Assembly: GCA_964585575.1 (NCBI GenBank)
Contig: CAZPEM010000016.1
Span: 1-35,819, forward strand
DNA: 35,819 bases
Reading direction: 5' to 3'
Source of the DNA: UBA4655 sp964585575
Lineage (GTDB): Bacteria; Planctomycetota; Planctomycetia; Pirellulales; UBA1268
This document shows, in pieces, positions 20,491 through 27,622 of the stretch (the stretch's first letter is position 1; the number at the start of each line of letters is the position of its first letter). Below the pieces are notes generated by a model. That model did not search any database. It was not told the DNA's origin and was given only the letters and a program-made list of their open reading frames with translations. The position numbers were made by a program, and so were the translations under genes.

Positions 20491-23472
20491 ATGCACGGTT
20501 TTCAACGCCGCCTGGCACTCCCGCTCGCGGCCGCCTGCGCGGCGGCCGCCGCCCTCGGGATGGACGCGTGGGCCGCGGAAATCGAAGAGGGCTTCGAGGG
20601 CCCGGCCGTCTCCTGGCGGGTGGCCGAGAGCGACTGCAACCACCGCGTTCTCGACCACCGCCGCTCGGGCGACTCGCCCCACCGCGGCAACGGCTGCGAG
20701 CGATTCGTCATCGAGGCCTCCGGCGGCACGACCCTGCGGATCGGCCTGCCGATCGGGCCGGCCGCGGCGATCGACGAACTCTCGGCGTCGCTCTGGGTGA
20801 AGAGCAACCGGCCGGACCTGCGGCTGGCGCTGCGGGTCGTGCTCCCGAAGAGCATCGACACGCGGACCGGCCGGCCGATCGAGGTGTTGGTCGCGGGCTC
20901 CCGGTCGCGCGGCGCCGACCGCTGGGAGCGGATGGAGGTGGGCAACGCCGCGACGGTGGTTGCCGGGCAGATCACGGCGCTGCGGGCCGAGCATGGGCCG
21001 GCGGTCGATCCCGGCGGCGCGATCGCGACGGAACTCGTGCTGGAGCTCTACTCCACGCCGGGCCGCTACGAGCTGTCGATCGACGACCTGCGGGCGACGG
21101 GGCTCGTGCCGCTCGAGCCGCCTGCCGCCGCCACCATGGCGGCCAGCAGACGGGCGGCGGAGCCGGATCTGCCGGCGGGGCTCGCGCGGGGCGTGATCGA
21201 GGTGGCCGGGCTGCCGTTTTTCCCGCGGGCGATCGACCACAACGGCGAGCCGCTCGAGGCGATCGCGGCGCTCGGGTTCAACTGCGTTCGCCTGGCGGAG
21301 CCGGCGCCATCGGAACTGCTCGTCGCGGCCCGTCGCTGCGGGCTCTGGGTGATCTGCCCGCCGCCGAAGCTGCCCGACGTGGACATCACGCAGCCCGAGT
21401 CGCTGCCGGTCTTCTCGACGAACTGGGACCGCGTGCTCATGTGGGATCTCGGCACCGGGCTGGCCGAGCGTGACGTCGACGACCTCGCGGAGCGGGCGAG
21501 GCGGGTGCGGGCCTGCGACTTCCGGCAGGGACGGCCGCTCATGGCCGCGGCCGACTCCGGGCTGCGGGCGATCTCGCGGCACATCGACCTGCTCGTGGCC
21601 CGCCGCACCGTGCTGGGAACGAGCCTCGAACTCAACAACTACGTCGAGTGGCTCCGCGAGCGGCCGAGGCTCGCCCGGCCCGGCACGCCCTTGCTCGCCA
21701 CCCTCGGCACGGAGATCGACCCGACCGCCGCCGAGCAGGCGGGACTGCTCGCCGGCGGCGGTGGACGGAGCCTCGCGGTCGATCCCGAGAGCCTCGTGCT
21801 CGCGTCGCTCGCGGCGGTGGCGGCGGGGAGCCGCGGGATTCTCTATTCGAGCGGGAGCCGGATCGATGCGAGCGACGACCAGGCCGTCGTGCGGGCGCTC
21901 GCCTGCCGGGAGATGAACCTCAAGCTTTCGATGATCGAGCCCTGGGCGGCGTCGGGGCGGTTTGCGTCGGTCGCCCAGACGAGCGATCCGGAGGTGCAGG
22001 CCGTCGTGATCGAGGCGGCCCGCACGCGAATCGTCTTGCTCTATCGGGTCGTGCAGGGAACGCAGATCGTGGCCCGCCGCTACCACGGCGACCTGCCGCG
22101 CGACGCGACCGGCCTGACCGTGATCGTTCCCGGCGCGCCCGAGGCGCACCAGGCGTATCTTGCGAAGCCGACGGGCCTCGAGCCGCTCAGGCCGAAGCGG
22201 GTCACGGGGGGCGTGTCGCTCTCGATCGAGGCGTTTCGCAGCCATGCCGTGATCATCTTGAGCGGCGACCCGGCCGTGACCGGCGACATGCAGCGGCGGG
22301 TGAGGGAAATGGCGCCGCGGTCGATCGAGTCGTTGCGGGCGATCGCGGCACGGAGCGTGGCCGACGCGACGGCGATGGCGGCCCGCCTGCCGCAGTCGGC
22401 GCTCGGGGTCGTGCCCGTGGCGAACATGCTCGCCGAGGCGCGGGCCGCGCGGGCGGCCGGTGAGTCGCTCGTCGGCAGCGACCCGGTGGCCGCGGCGGAG
22501 CATTTTTCCAACGCCCACGCGATCGCAGGCCAGATCGAGCGATTGGCCTGGGAACGGGGCGTGATGGCGACCGGTTCGATGGTGGCCGACGCCCTTGCCA
22601 CGAGCGACGCCACGCTCGCGGAGCACTGGAACTTCGTGGAGGCGATCGCGCGGGCGGCGGCCGGCCCCGAGCGGCTCGCCGGCGGCGGGATGGAACGCAT
22701 CGACGACCTCGCGCAGTCGGGCTGGCGGCACTTCGCCCTCGAGCACGACCACATCCGCAGCGGCGTGGAGATCAGCCGGCAGCAGCCCGCCGGCGGCACG
22801 GGCGCCCTGCGGCTGATGGCGGCGGCCGCGTCGAAGGAGAATCCTGTCACGGTCGTCGAGACGCCGCCGGTCTGGATCACGACGCCGGAGGTCGAAGTTC
22901 CTTCCGGGAAGCTCCTGCGGATCGAGGCCGACGTGTTGGTTCCCAAAGACATCGTGGGCTCCGTGGACGGCCTGCTCGTGTTCGACTCGCTCGGCGGGCC
23001 GGCGATGGCCGAACGGGTGGGCCCCTCGAAGAACTGGCGGCGGCTCGTCTTGTATCGGATGACCGGGCGGGAGTCGGCGTCGGGCGTGCCCGTGGTCGTG
23101 ACGTTCGCGCTCACCGGCCTCGGCGAGGCGAAGATCGACAACGTTTCGATGCGGATCATGGAACGCGCCGCTCCCGGCAGCGTGCCGGCCGTGCAGGCCG
23201 TCTACGGCCCGATCCCCAACCCGGCCCAGGCCGCCGTCGGCTCCCCTGCCCTGCCCCCCTTCGAGCTGCCCGGCACCCGCTCTGCCGTGACGAGCCCGGC
23301 CCCGTTTCAGCCGCCGGCCGAACGGAAGCCCTCATCGGTCGAGAAGGCCGACTGGCCCGGCGCGGACTTCGACTGGCAGACGCTCAACCCCTTCGGCTCG
23401 TCGAACGCCCCGCCCCCCGGCCCCGGCGGCGGCCGCGTCGATCCCTTCCAACGCGGCCGCCCGGGCGAGTAG
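20491..23472 (+). CDS. Large secreted protein with glycosidase-like central part
   Basis: 993 residues from ATG 20491, signal peptide FQRRLALPLAAACAAAAALG with cleavage near AWA-AE at about 29. Residues 30-210 look like a jelly-roll carbohydrate-binding module (SWRVAESDCNHR, ELSASLWVKSN, YELSIDDLRATGLVP). From about 230 a TIM-barrel-like order appears: GLPFFPRAIDHNGEPLEAIAALGFNCVRL, GLWVICPPP, then LMWDLGTGL, RPLMAAADSGLRAISRHIDLLV and LELNNYVEW, with a beta-galactosidase-like feel but no certain catalytic Glu pair. A second jelly-roll (about 760-920, HIRSGVEISRQQPAGGTGALRLM, IRIEADVLVP) and a Pro-rich tail follow. I do not recognise a named family. Role in the envelope or matrix is an inference from the neighbours. 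Confidence 0.75.
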   Translation: MHGFQRRLALPLAAACAAAAALGMDAWAAEIEEGFEGPAVSWRVAESDCNHRVLDHRRSGDSPHRGNGCERFVIEASGGTTLRIGLPIGPAAAIDELSASLWVKSNRPDLRLALRVVLPKSIDTRTGRPIEVLVAGSRSRGADRWERMEVGNAATVVAGQITALRAEHGPAVDPGGAIATELVLELYSTPGRYELSIDDLRATGLVPLEPPAAATMAASRRAAEPDLPAGLARGVIEVAGLPFFPRAIDHNGEPLEAIAALGFNCVRLAEPAPSELLVAARRCGLWVICPPPKLPDVDITQPESLPVFSTNWDRVLMWDLGTGLAERDVDDLAERARRVRACDFRQGRPLMAAADSGLRAISRHIDLLVARRTVLGTSLELNNYVEWLRERPRLARPGTPLLATLGTEIDPTAAEQAGLLAGGGGRSLAVDPESLVLASLAAVAAGSRGILYSSGSRIDASDDQAVVRALACREMNLKLSMIEPWAASGRFASVAQTSDPEVQAVVIEAARTRIVLLYRVVQGTQIVARRYHGDLPRDATGLTVIVPGAPEAHQAYLAKPTGLEPLRPKRVTGGVSLSIEAFRSHAVIILSGDPAVTGDMQRRVREMAPRSIESLRAIAARSVADATAMAARLPQSALGVVPVANMLAEARAARAAGESLVGSDPVAAAEHFSNAHAIAGQIERLAWERGVMATGSMVADALATSDATLAEHWNFVEAIARAAAGPERLAGGGMERIDDLAQSGWRHFALEHDHIRSGVEISRQQPAGGTGALRLMAAAASKENPVTVVETPPVWITTPEVEVPSGKLLRIEADVLVPKDIVGSVDGLLVFDSLGGPAMAERVGPSKNWRRLVLYRMTGRESASGVPVVVTFALTGLGEAKIDNVSMRIMERAAPGSVPAVQAVYGPIPNPAQAAVGSPALPPFELPGTRSAVTSPAPFQPPAERKPSSVEKADWPGADFDWQTLNPFGSSNAPPPGPGGGRVDPFQRGRPGE

Positions 23473-23495
23473 CGACGCATTCGCGGATTCGCCGT

Positions 23496-23705
23496 GGTCA
23501 GCTACGCCGTCTCCCGAATGATTCCGGAATCGTCGAGAAACTCCACGGGCNNNNNNNNNNNNNNNNNNNNNNNNNNNNNNNNNNNNNNNNNNNNNNNNNN
23601 NNNNNNNNNNNNNNNNNNNNNNNNNNNNNNNNNNNNNNNNNNNNNNNNNNGGTCAGCTACGCCGTCTCCCGAATGATTCCGGAATCGTCGAGAAACTCCA
23701 CGGGC
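23496..23705. other. Assembly gap of 100 N flanked by identical 55-base ends
   Basis: 23496-23550 equals 23651-23705 exactly, with Ns at 23551-23650. Same pattern as the two other gaps. The end of a truncated DUF4160 gene is inside the repeated 55 bases, so it is present twice in the given sequence but probably once in the genome. Confidence 0.85.
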
Positions 23706-23821
23706 TTCATCCAGAACTTCGCATTCCCTTCCTGCCTGCGGACATGCACGTGTGGCGGTTCGCCCAGGTCTGCCTGGTAGAAGCCGATGCGGTAGCCACG
23801 AATTCGGAGAATTGTCGGCAC
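23657..23821 (-). pseudogene. DUF4160 gene, C-terminally truncated
   Basis: 54 residues from a GTG at 23821. VPTILRIRGYRIGFYQADLGEPPHVHVRRQEGNAKFWMKPVEFL, in pieces, is the usual DUF4160 start (PTI-x-R, EPPH-x-HV, KFW). Family members are 80-95 residues and go on with a helix and a DELL-x-xW end; here the frame ends at GIIRETA with a TAG. DUF4160 proteins usually pair with a DUF2442 gene as a toxin-antitoxin-like unit; that partner is not present. The broken end coincides with the 55-base repeat of the assembly gap, so the truncation should be checked in reads. Confidence 0.6.
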
Positions 23822-23847
23822 GGAAGCCTCCCGGCGTCCGCGGTAGT

Positions 23848-23863
23848 GTATACATGCGTATAC
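23848..23863. repeat. Paired GTATAC boxes upstream of the DUF4160 gene
   Basis: GTATAC at 23848-23853 and 23858-23863, separated by ATGC, so the two 6-base palindromes are exactly one helical turn (10 bases) apart. On the minus strand the block contains TTGTAT and TACACT, possible promoter parts. It lies 27 bases before the DUF4160 start and 8 before the end of the acyltransferase gene. An operator for the small gene is a fair guess, nothing more. Confidence 0.4.
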
Positions 23864-23870
23864 AATACTT

Positions 23871-24623
23871 CTACCGGCCCGCGACGATCGCCCGCTGGGC
23901 GAGGCGACGGGGGGTGAGGATCGTGCGACCGTGGTTGCGGGCGGCGCGGGCCGCCGCGTCGAGAGCGGTGAGCCTGCGGGTGCACTCCGCCAGGAGGGCG
24001 GCGTCGTCGAGCGCGGCGATCTCGGCGGGTTGGAGCACCTCGCCAAACTCGAGCCGGATGCGGCCGGGGCCCGGCAGGAGGCTCGTTCGCGGCCAGCACT
24101 CCCAGGCGCCCACGATCGCCACCGGCAGGATCGGCACGCCCGAACGCCGGGCTAGCGGGATGAAGCCGGGCTTGAGCGGTCCGAGCCGGCCCGTCTTCGT
24201 GCGGGTGCCTTCCGGAAAGATCATGAGCGCGATGCCACGCTTGAGCGCGGCGATCACCGTCTTCATCGACGTGACGCTCGGCGCGTCGCGGTCGATCGGG
24301 ATCGCGCCGAGCGCGGCAATCACCGCGCCGAACGGGCCAAAGTTGAAGAGCGAGCTGCGTGCCACGCTCGACAGCCGCCGATCGCACGCGAGGCCCAATA
24401 GCAGCGGATCGAGATGGCTCTGGTGGCTCGAGAGCAGGATCAGGCCGCCGGTTTGCGGCACCTTCTCGCGGAACCGGGTCCGAATGCCGAACATCGACAC
24501 GCCGAGCGTGCGCGAGAGCACCCACAGCACGGCATACACCGCGCGGCCGAAAGCCGTCTGGCCGCCGACGCTGCCGATCACGGTCGTTTTCGTCGCTGGC
24601 TGCGGCGACGCGGTCACGTTCAT
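23871..24623 (-). CDS. plsC: 1-acyl-sn-glycerol-3-phosphate acyltransferase family protein
   Basis: 250 residues from ATG 24623. Acyltransferase motif I, HQSHLD (His67-x4-Asp72), motif III FPEGTRTKTG, and a preceding membrane-associated helix AVYAVLWVLSRTLG (30-41) are all present, as are PILPVAIVGAW and the C-terminal RIRLEFGEVL. PlsC puts the second acyl chain on lysophosphatidic acid at the inner membrane. The gene lies 18 bases after cytidylate kinase on the same strand, a neighbourhood seen in other bacteria (cmk and plsC are often adjacent, sometimes with rpsA, which is not here). The last 25 residues are basic and Ala-rich. Confidence 0.88.
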   Translation of the reverse strand: MNVTASPQPATKTTVIGSVGGQTAFGRAVYAVLWVLSRTLGVSMFGIRTRFREKVPQTGGLILLSSHQSHLDPLLLGLACDRRLSSVARSSLFNFGPFGAVIAALGAIPIDRDAPSVTSMKTVIAALKRGIALMIFPEGTRTKTGRLGPLKPGFIPLARRSGVPILPVAIVGAWECWPRTSLLPGPGRIRLEFGEVLQPAEIAALDDAALLAECTRRLTALDAAARAARNHGRTILTPRRLAQRAIVAGR

Positions 24624-24640
24624 CGGATCAATCCTCCCGA

Positions 24641-25315
24641 TCAATCCTCTTCGGTGGTCGCGGCGGCGGCTTCCGCGGCGCGGATGAGGATGACGAGGCG
24701 TTCGACGACCTCCTCGTGGGAGAGGCCGTCGGTGATCACGTGGATCGCGTCGGCCGCCGGGACGAGCGGGCCGACGTCGCGGTTGGCGTCGGCTTCGTCG
24801 CGGCGATTCTGCGCCGCGAGCACCTCCTCGATCGCGACCTCGCGGCCGCGGGCCCGCTCCTCCTCGCACCGCCGCCTCGCCCGCTCGGCCGGCGACGCCG
24901 TGAGGAAGATCTTGAGCGTGGCGTTCGGGAAGACGACCGTGCCCTGGTCGCGTCCCTCGGTGATCACGTCGGCGTTCTCGGCCGCCCGCCGCTGAAGCGA
25001 CGTCATCACCTCGCGGACGGCCGGGGCGTCGGCGACGTGCCGCGTGGCGTCGGTGATCCGCTTCGTTCGGATCGCCTCGGAGACGTCGCGGCCATCGACG
25101 AGCACGCGACCGGAATCGAACGTGATCGCGATCGCGCGGGCGAGATCGGCCACCTGCCCGGAGGCCGCGAGATCGATGCCACGCTCGAGGGCGGCCCAGG
25201 CGACGGCGCGGTACATGGCGCCGGTGTCGAGGTAGTGCCAGCCGATCCGCTTCGCGACCGCGCGGGCCGCCGTGCTCTTGCCGGCTCCGGCCGGCCCGTC
25301 GAGCGTGACGATCAT
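24641..25315 (-). CDS. cmk: Cytidylate kinase
   Basis: 224 residues, start ATG 25315 in an ATGA overlap with the upstream gene. The P-loop GPAGAGKST is at 7-15, followed by YLDTGAMYRAVAW, the CMP-binding region, RRAAENADVITEGRDQGTVVFPNATLKIFLTASPAERARRR in pieces (the bacterial Cmk GRD and lid segments), and the C-terminal AIHVITDGLSHEEVVERL. It phosphorylates CMP and dCMP with ATP. Length is normal. Very likely essential. The 18-base space to plsC and the coupling to the upstream gene make a three-gene operon. Highly sure. Confidence 0.95.
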   Translation of the reverse strand: MIVTLDGPAGAGKSTAARAVAKRIGWHYLDTGAMYRAVAWAALERGIDLAASGQVADLARAIAITFDSGRVLVDGRDVSEAIRTKRITDATRHVADAPAVREVMTSLQRRAAENADVITEGRDQGTVVFPNATLKIFLTASPAERARRRCEEERARGREVAIEEVLAAQNRRDEADANRDVGPLVPAADAIHVITDGLSHEEVVERLVILIRAAEAAAATTEED

Positions 25316-27510
25316 GACGCGACCTCCGCGAGGGCCGCCGGGCGGGCCTCGCCGGCCAGCGCGAGCGACGTCTCCCTCGGCGAGATCAGGCCGAGCCCGA
25401 CGGCGAGGTGGCGGGTGACCTTCAACGGCGAGCCCGACGGGAGGAGGATCGTGTCGAGCATGTGCGGGCTCGAGCGGACGTGCCAGGGAAGGCCGCCGGT
25501 GAGGAGCGTGGAGCCGATGCCACGAAATTCGACGAAGTGTTTCGCGAAAAACACCGACCGCTCCGTGGCCCACGGCTCCGCGTGGAGGCTGCGAAAGAGT
25601 TCGACATCCACGTTTTCGTTCCACGCGAACCGGCAGACGACGCACGCATGAAACCAGTCGGCCGCGTCGGTCGCGACCGGCAGCGGCGAGGCGAGGTCGA
25701 TCGCGATCTCGAATCTCGCGATCGCGAGGGCGGGCTCGAGCCAGACCTTTTGCCGGAACGTTCCGAAGAGCCGCTTCTCGTCGAACAGCCGGCCGCGGCT
25801 CTCGATCGCCCGCTCGCCGCCGGGACCGACCGCCGCGGCGATCGAGTCGGCCGCCATCTGCGAATACTCGGCCCGGTCGAGCGGATCTGCCCAGCGGCCG
25901 CCGACCGCGAGCGAAGGCGTCGTGCGAACGGCGAGCCGCTGCGAGAGACGGTTGGGCCCGGAGCCCGCCTCACGAAACGCGAGCATGCCGCCCGTCTCGG
26001 AATGGACGCGGAGCGAGACGAGGCCGTTGTCGAGCCGCAGGGTGTCGTCGGCGGTTTTCCGCCGCGTTCGCAGCAGGCCGAAGAGGCCGCTGCGGGTCTC
26101 GGCCACGGCGGCCGATTGCCCGTTCGGCGACGCCGTCGAGAGCGGCCGGGCAGCCGCCTCGGGCTGGGGATCGAAATCCGAGGCGAGCGGCGAGGGCCCG
26201 GGAAACGCGTCGGGCTGGAAGTCGGCCCGCGTGCTCATGCCCATGGTTTCGCGGATGAGATGCTCCGGCAGGACGAACCGGCCGAGCAAGTCGCTCCACT
26301 CGGCGATCCGTCGGACGTCGTCATACCAGCGTTGGGCCGTGCCCGGGTAATGGGCGAAGGCGAGGATGGCGTTGTGGGAGTGGTCGAGCGTGTCGCCGAT
26401 CGTGTCGGCGAGCGCCAACCCGGCGTCGGTGGATCGGGCATCGATCGGCGGGCAGGAGATGGCCTCGATCGCGTCGCCCGACGGGCTCTCCCACCGCAGC
26501 CTCGACCCGCCCGGATCCGGCAGCCGCGAGCCGTCGAAGAGACGGTAGATCGCGGAGGTGAACCCCGACTCCAGCAGCAGCTTCGGCAGGATCGCCGCGA
26601 GGCCGCCCGTGCGACGGGCGAAGGTCGTGGGGAGATGGCCCGTGACGGTCTCCCACGCCTCGCGGCCACGGCGCAGCGACGCGAGAATCTCGTCGCTGGA
26701 GAGTCGGTGGATGGCGGAGTCGTCGTAGAGACCGCTGGCGGCGGCGAGCGTGCCGGAGGAAAGCCGCTCGCGGAGGAGCGATGTGAGGTCGCCTCGCGTT
26801 TCGCCGAGACGCTCGACGAGCTCGCCCGTGGCGATGATCGCACGCGGGCCGGGCCGACGCAGCTCCGCGGCGAGCGTGTCGCCGAGCGTCGAGCCCGCGA
26901 GGAGCACGAGATCGAGCAGCCAGATGTCCACGGGGTAGTAACGCTTTCGCGAGGCGGAGAGCGTCGCGAAACATTCCGTGAGCCGGTCGCGCATCGCCTC
27001 GCAGTCGCCGGCGAGGGCGGCCTCGGCCGCAGCCACGGCGGCTGCCCGAAAAGCCTCCTCGTCGATCGCCAGCGACGATCGCATCCGCCGCGCGAGCAGC
27101 TGGGCCAGGAGCCGGGCGAGGCCGAGGGCGTGGAAGTCGTCGGCGTGGGGGCAGGGCAGGGGAGGGGGGGCGGTTTCGCCGCCGGTCAGGTGTGCCAGGG
27201 CGGCCCGGGCGATCCCCTCGCGATCCCGCTGGCCCCGCACGAGCCGGGCGGTGCCGGAGGCGTCGAGGCCGGTCACCGAAAGCCGGTCGTCAAAGGCGGC
27301 CGGAACGACGAAGACCGTCTCATCGGCATCGTCGGCATGCCGGTCGAGGCTGCCAGGCTCCGGCAGCCGGCCCGTCGCCGCCAGGAGGGAGGGATGCCAG
27401 GCCGCCACCCAGGCCTCGAGCAGGTCGCCTGCCTCGGCATCGTGGAGCCACGAAGGAAAATCTTCGAGGGAATGGCAGGGGAGGAGCACCGTGATCCGCG
27501 CGGGCTTCAT
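25312..27510 (-). CDS. Glycoside hydrolase 38/57-like large cytoplasmic protein
   Basis: 732 residues, no signal peptide. It starts ITVLLPCHSLEDFPSWL and has, in the middle, AAASGLYDDSAIHRLSSDEILASLRRGREAWETV, TFARRTGGLAAILPKLLLESGFTSAIYRLFDG and NAILAFAHYPGTAQRWYDDVRR, which resemble the 7-stranded barrel half of GH38/GH57 alpha-mannosidase-like proteins. The C-terminal half, FGTFRQKVWLEPALAIARFEIAIDL in pieces, looks like the beta-sandwich part of those enzymes. The catalytic Asp cannot be assigned with confidence and the first half contains unusual segments. It overlaps cmk by four bases. Upstream it faces the pilus operon. I regard the fold call as moderate and the activity as unknown. 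Confidence 0.55.
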   Translation of the reverse strand: MKPARITVLLPCHSLEDFPSWLHDAEAGDLLEAWVAAWHPSLLAATGRLPEPGSLDRHADDADETVFVVPAAFDDRLSVTGLDASGTARLVRGQRDREGIARAALAHLTGGETAPPPLPCPHADDFHALGLARLLAQLLARRMRSSLAIDEEAFRAAAVAAAEAALAGDCEAMRDRLTECFATLSASRKRYYPVDIWLLDLVLLAGSTLGDTLAAELRRPGPRAIIATGELVERLGETRGDLTSLLRERLSSGTLAAASGLYDDSAIHRLSSDEILASLRRGREAWETVTGHLPTTFARRTGGLAAILPKLLLESGFTSAIYRLFDGSRLPDPGGSRLRWESPSGDAIEAISCPPIDARSTDAGLALADTIGDTLDHSHNAILAFAHYPGTAQRWYDDVRRIAEWSDLLGRFVLPEHLIRETMGMSTRADFQPDAFPGPSPLASDFDPQPEAAARPLSTASPNGQSAAVAETRSGLFGLLRTRRKTADDTLRLDNGLVSLRVHSETGGMLAFREAGSGPNRLSQRLAVRTTPSLAVGGRWADPLDRAEYSQMAADSIAAAVGPGGERAIESRGRLFDEKRLFGTFRQKVWLEPALAIARFEIAIDLASPLPVATDAADWFHACVVCRFAWNENVDVELFRSLHAEPWATERSVFFAKHFVEFRGIGSTLLTGGLPWHVRSSPHMLDTILLPSGSPLKVTRHLAVGLGLISPRETSLALAGEARPAALAEVAS

Positions 27511-27576
27511 GACGGAAGTCTACTTCAAGTCGGAAGGCATGCTTCGGTGCGGCCGCGGCGGCGCAAACGGAGCGGT

Positions 27577-27606
27577 TTGACACGGGGAAAAGCGGGTCCA
27601 TACAGT
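27577..27606 (+). promoter_or_regulatory. Promoter of the pilM-pilO operon
   Basis: TTGACA at 27577-27582, an 18-base spacer, and TACAGT at 27601-27606. Transcription would start near 27613, about 10 bases before the ATG at 27623, leaving a very short leader. The -10 word is the same as in the vapBC promoter. Confidence 0.6.
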
Positions 27607-27622
27607 CTTGAAGGCACTCTTC

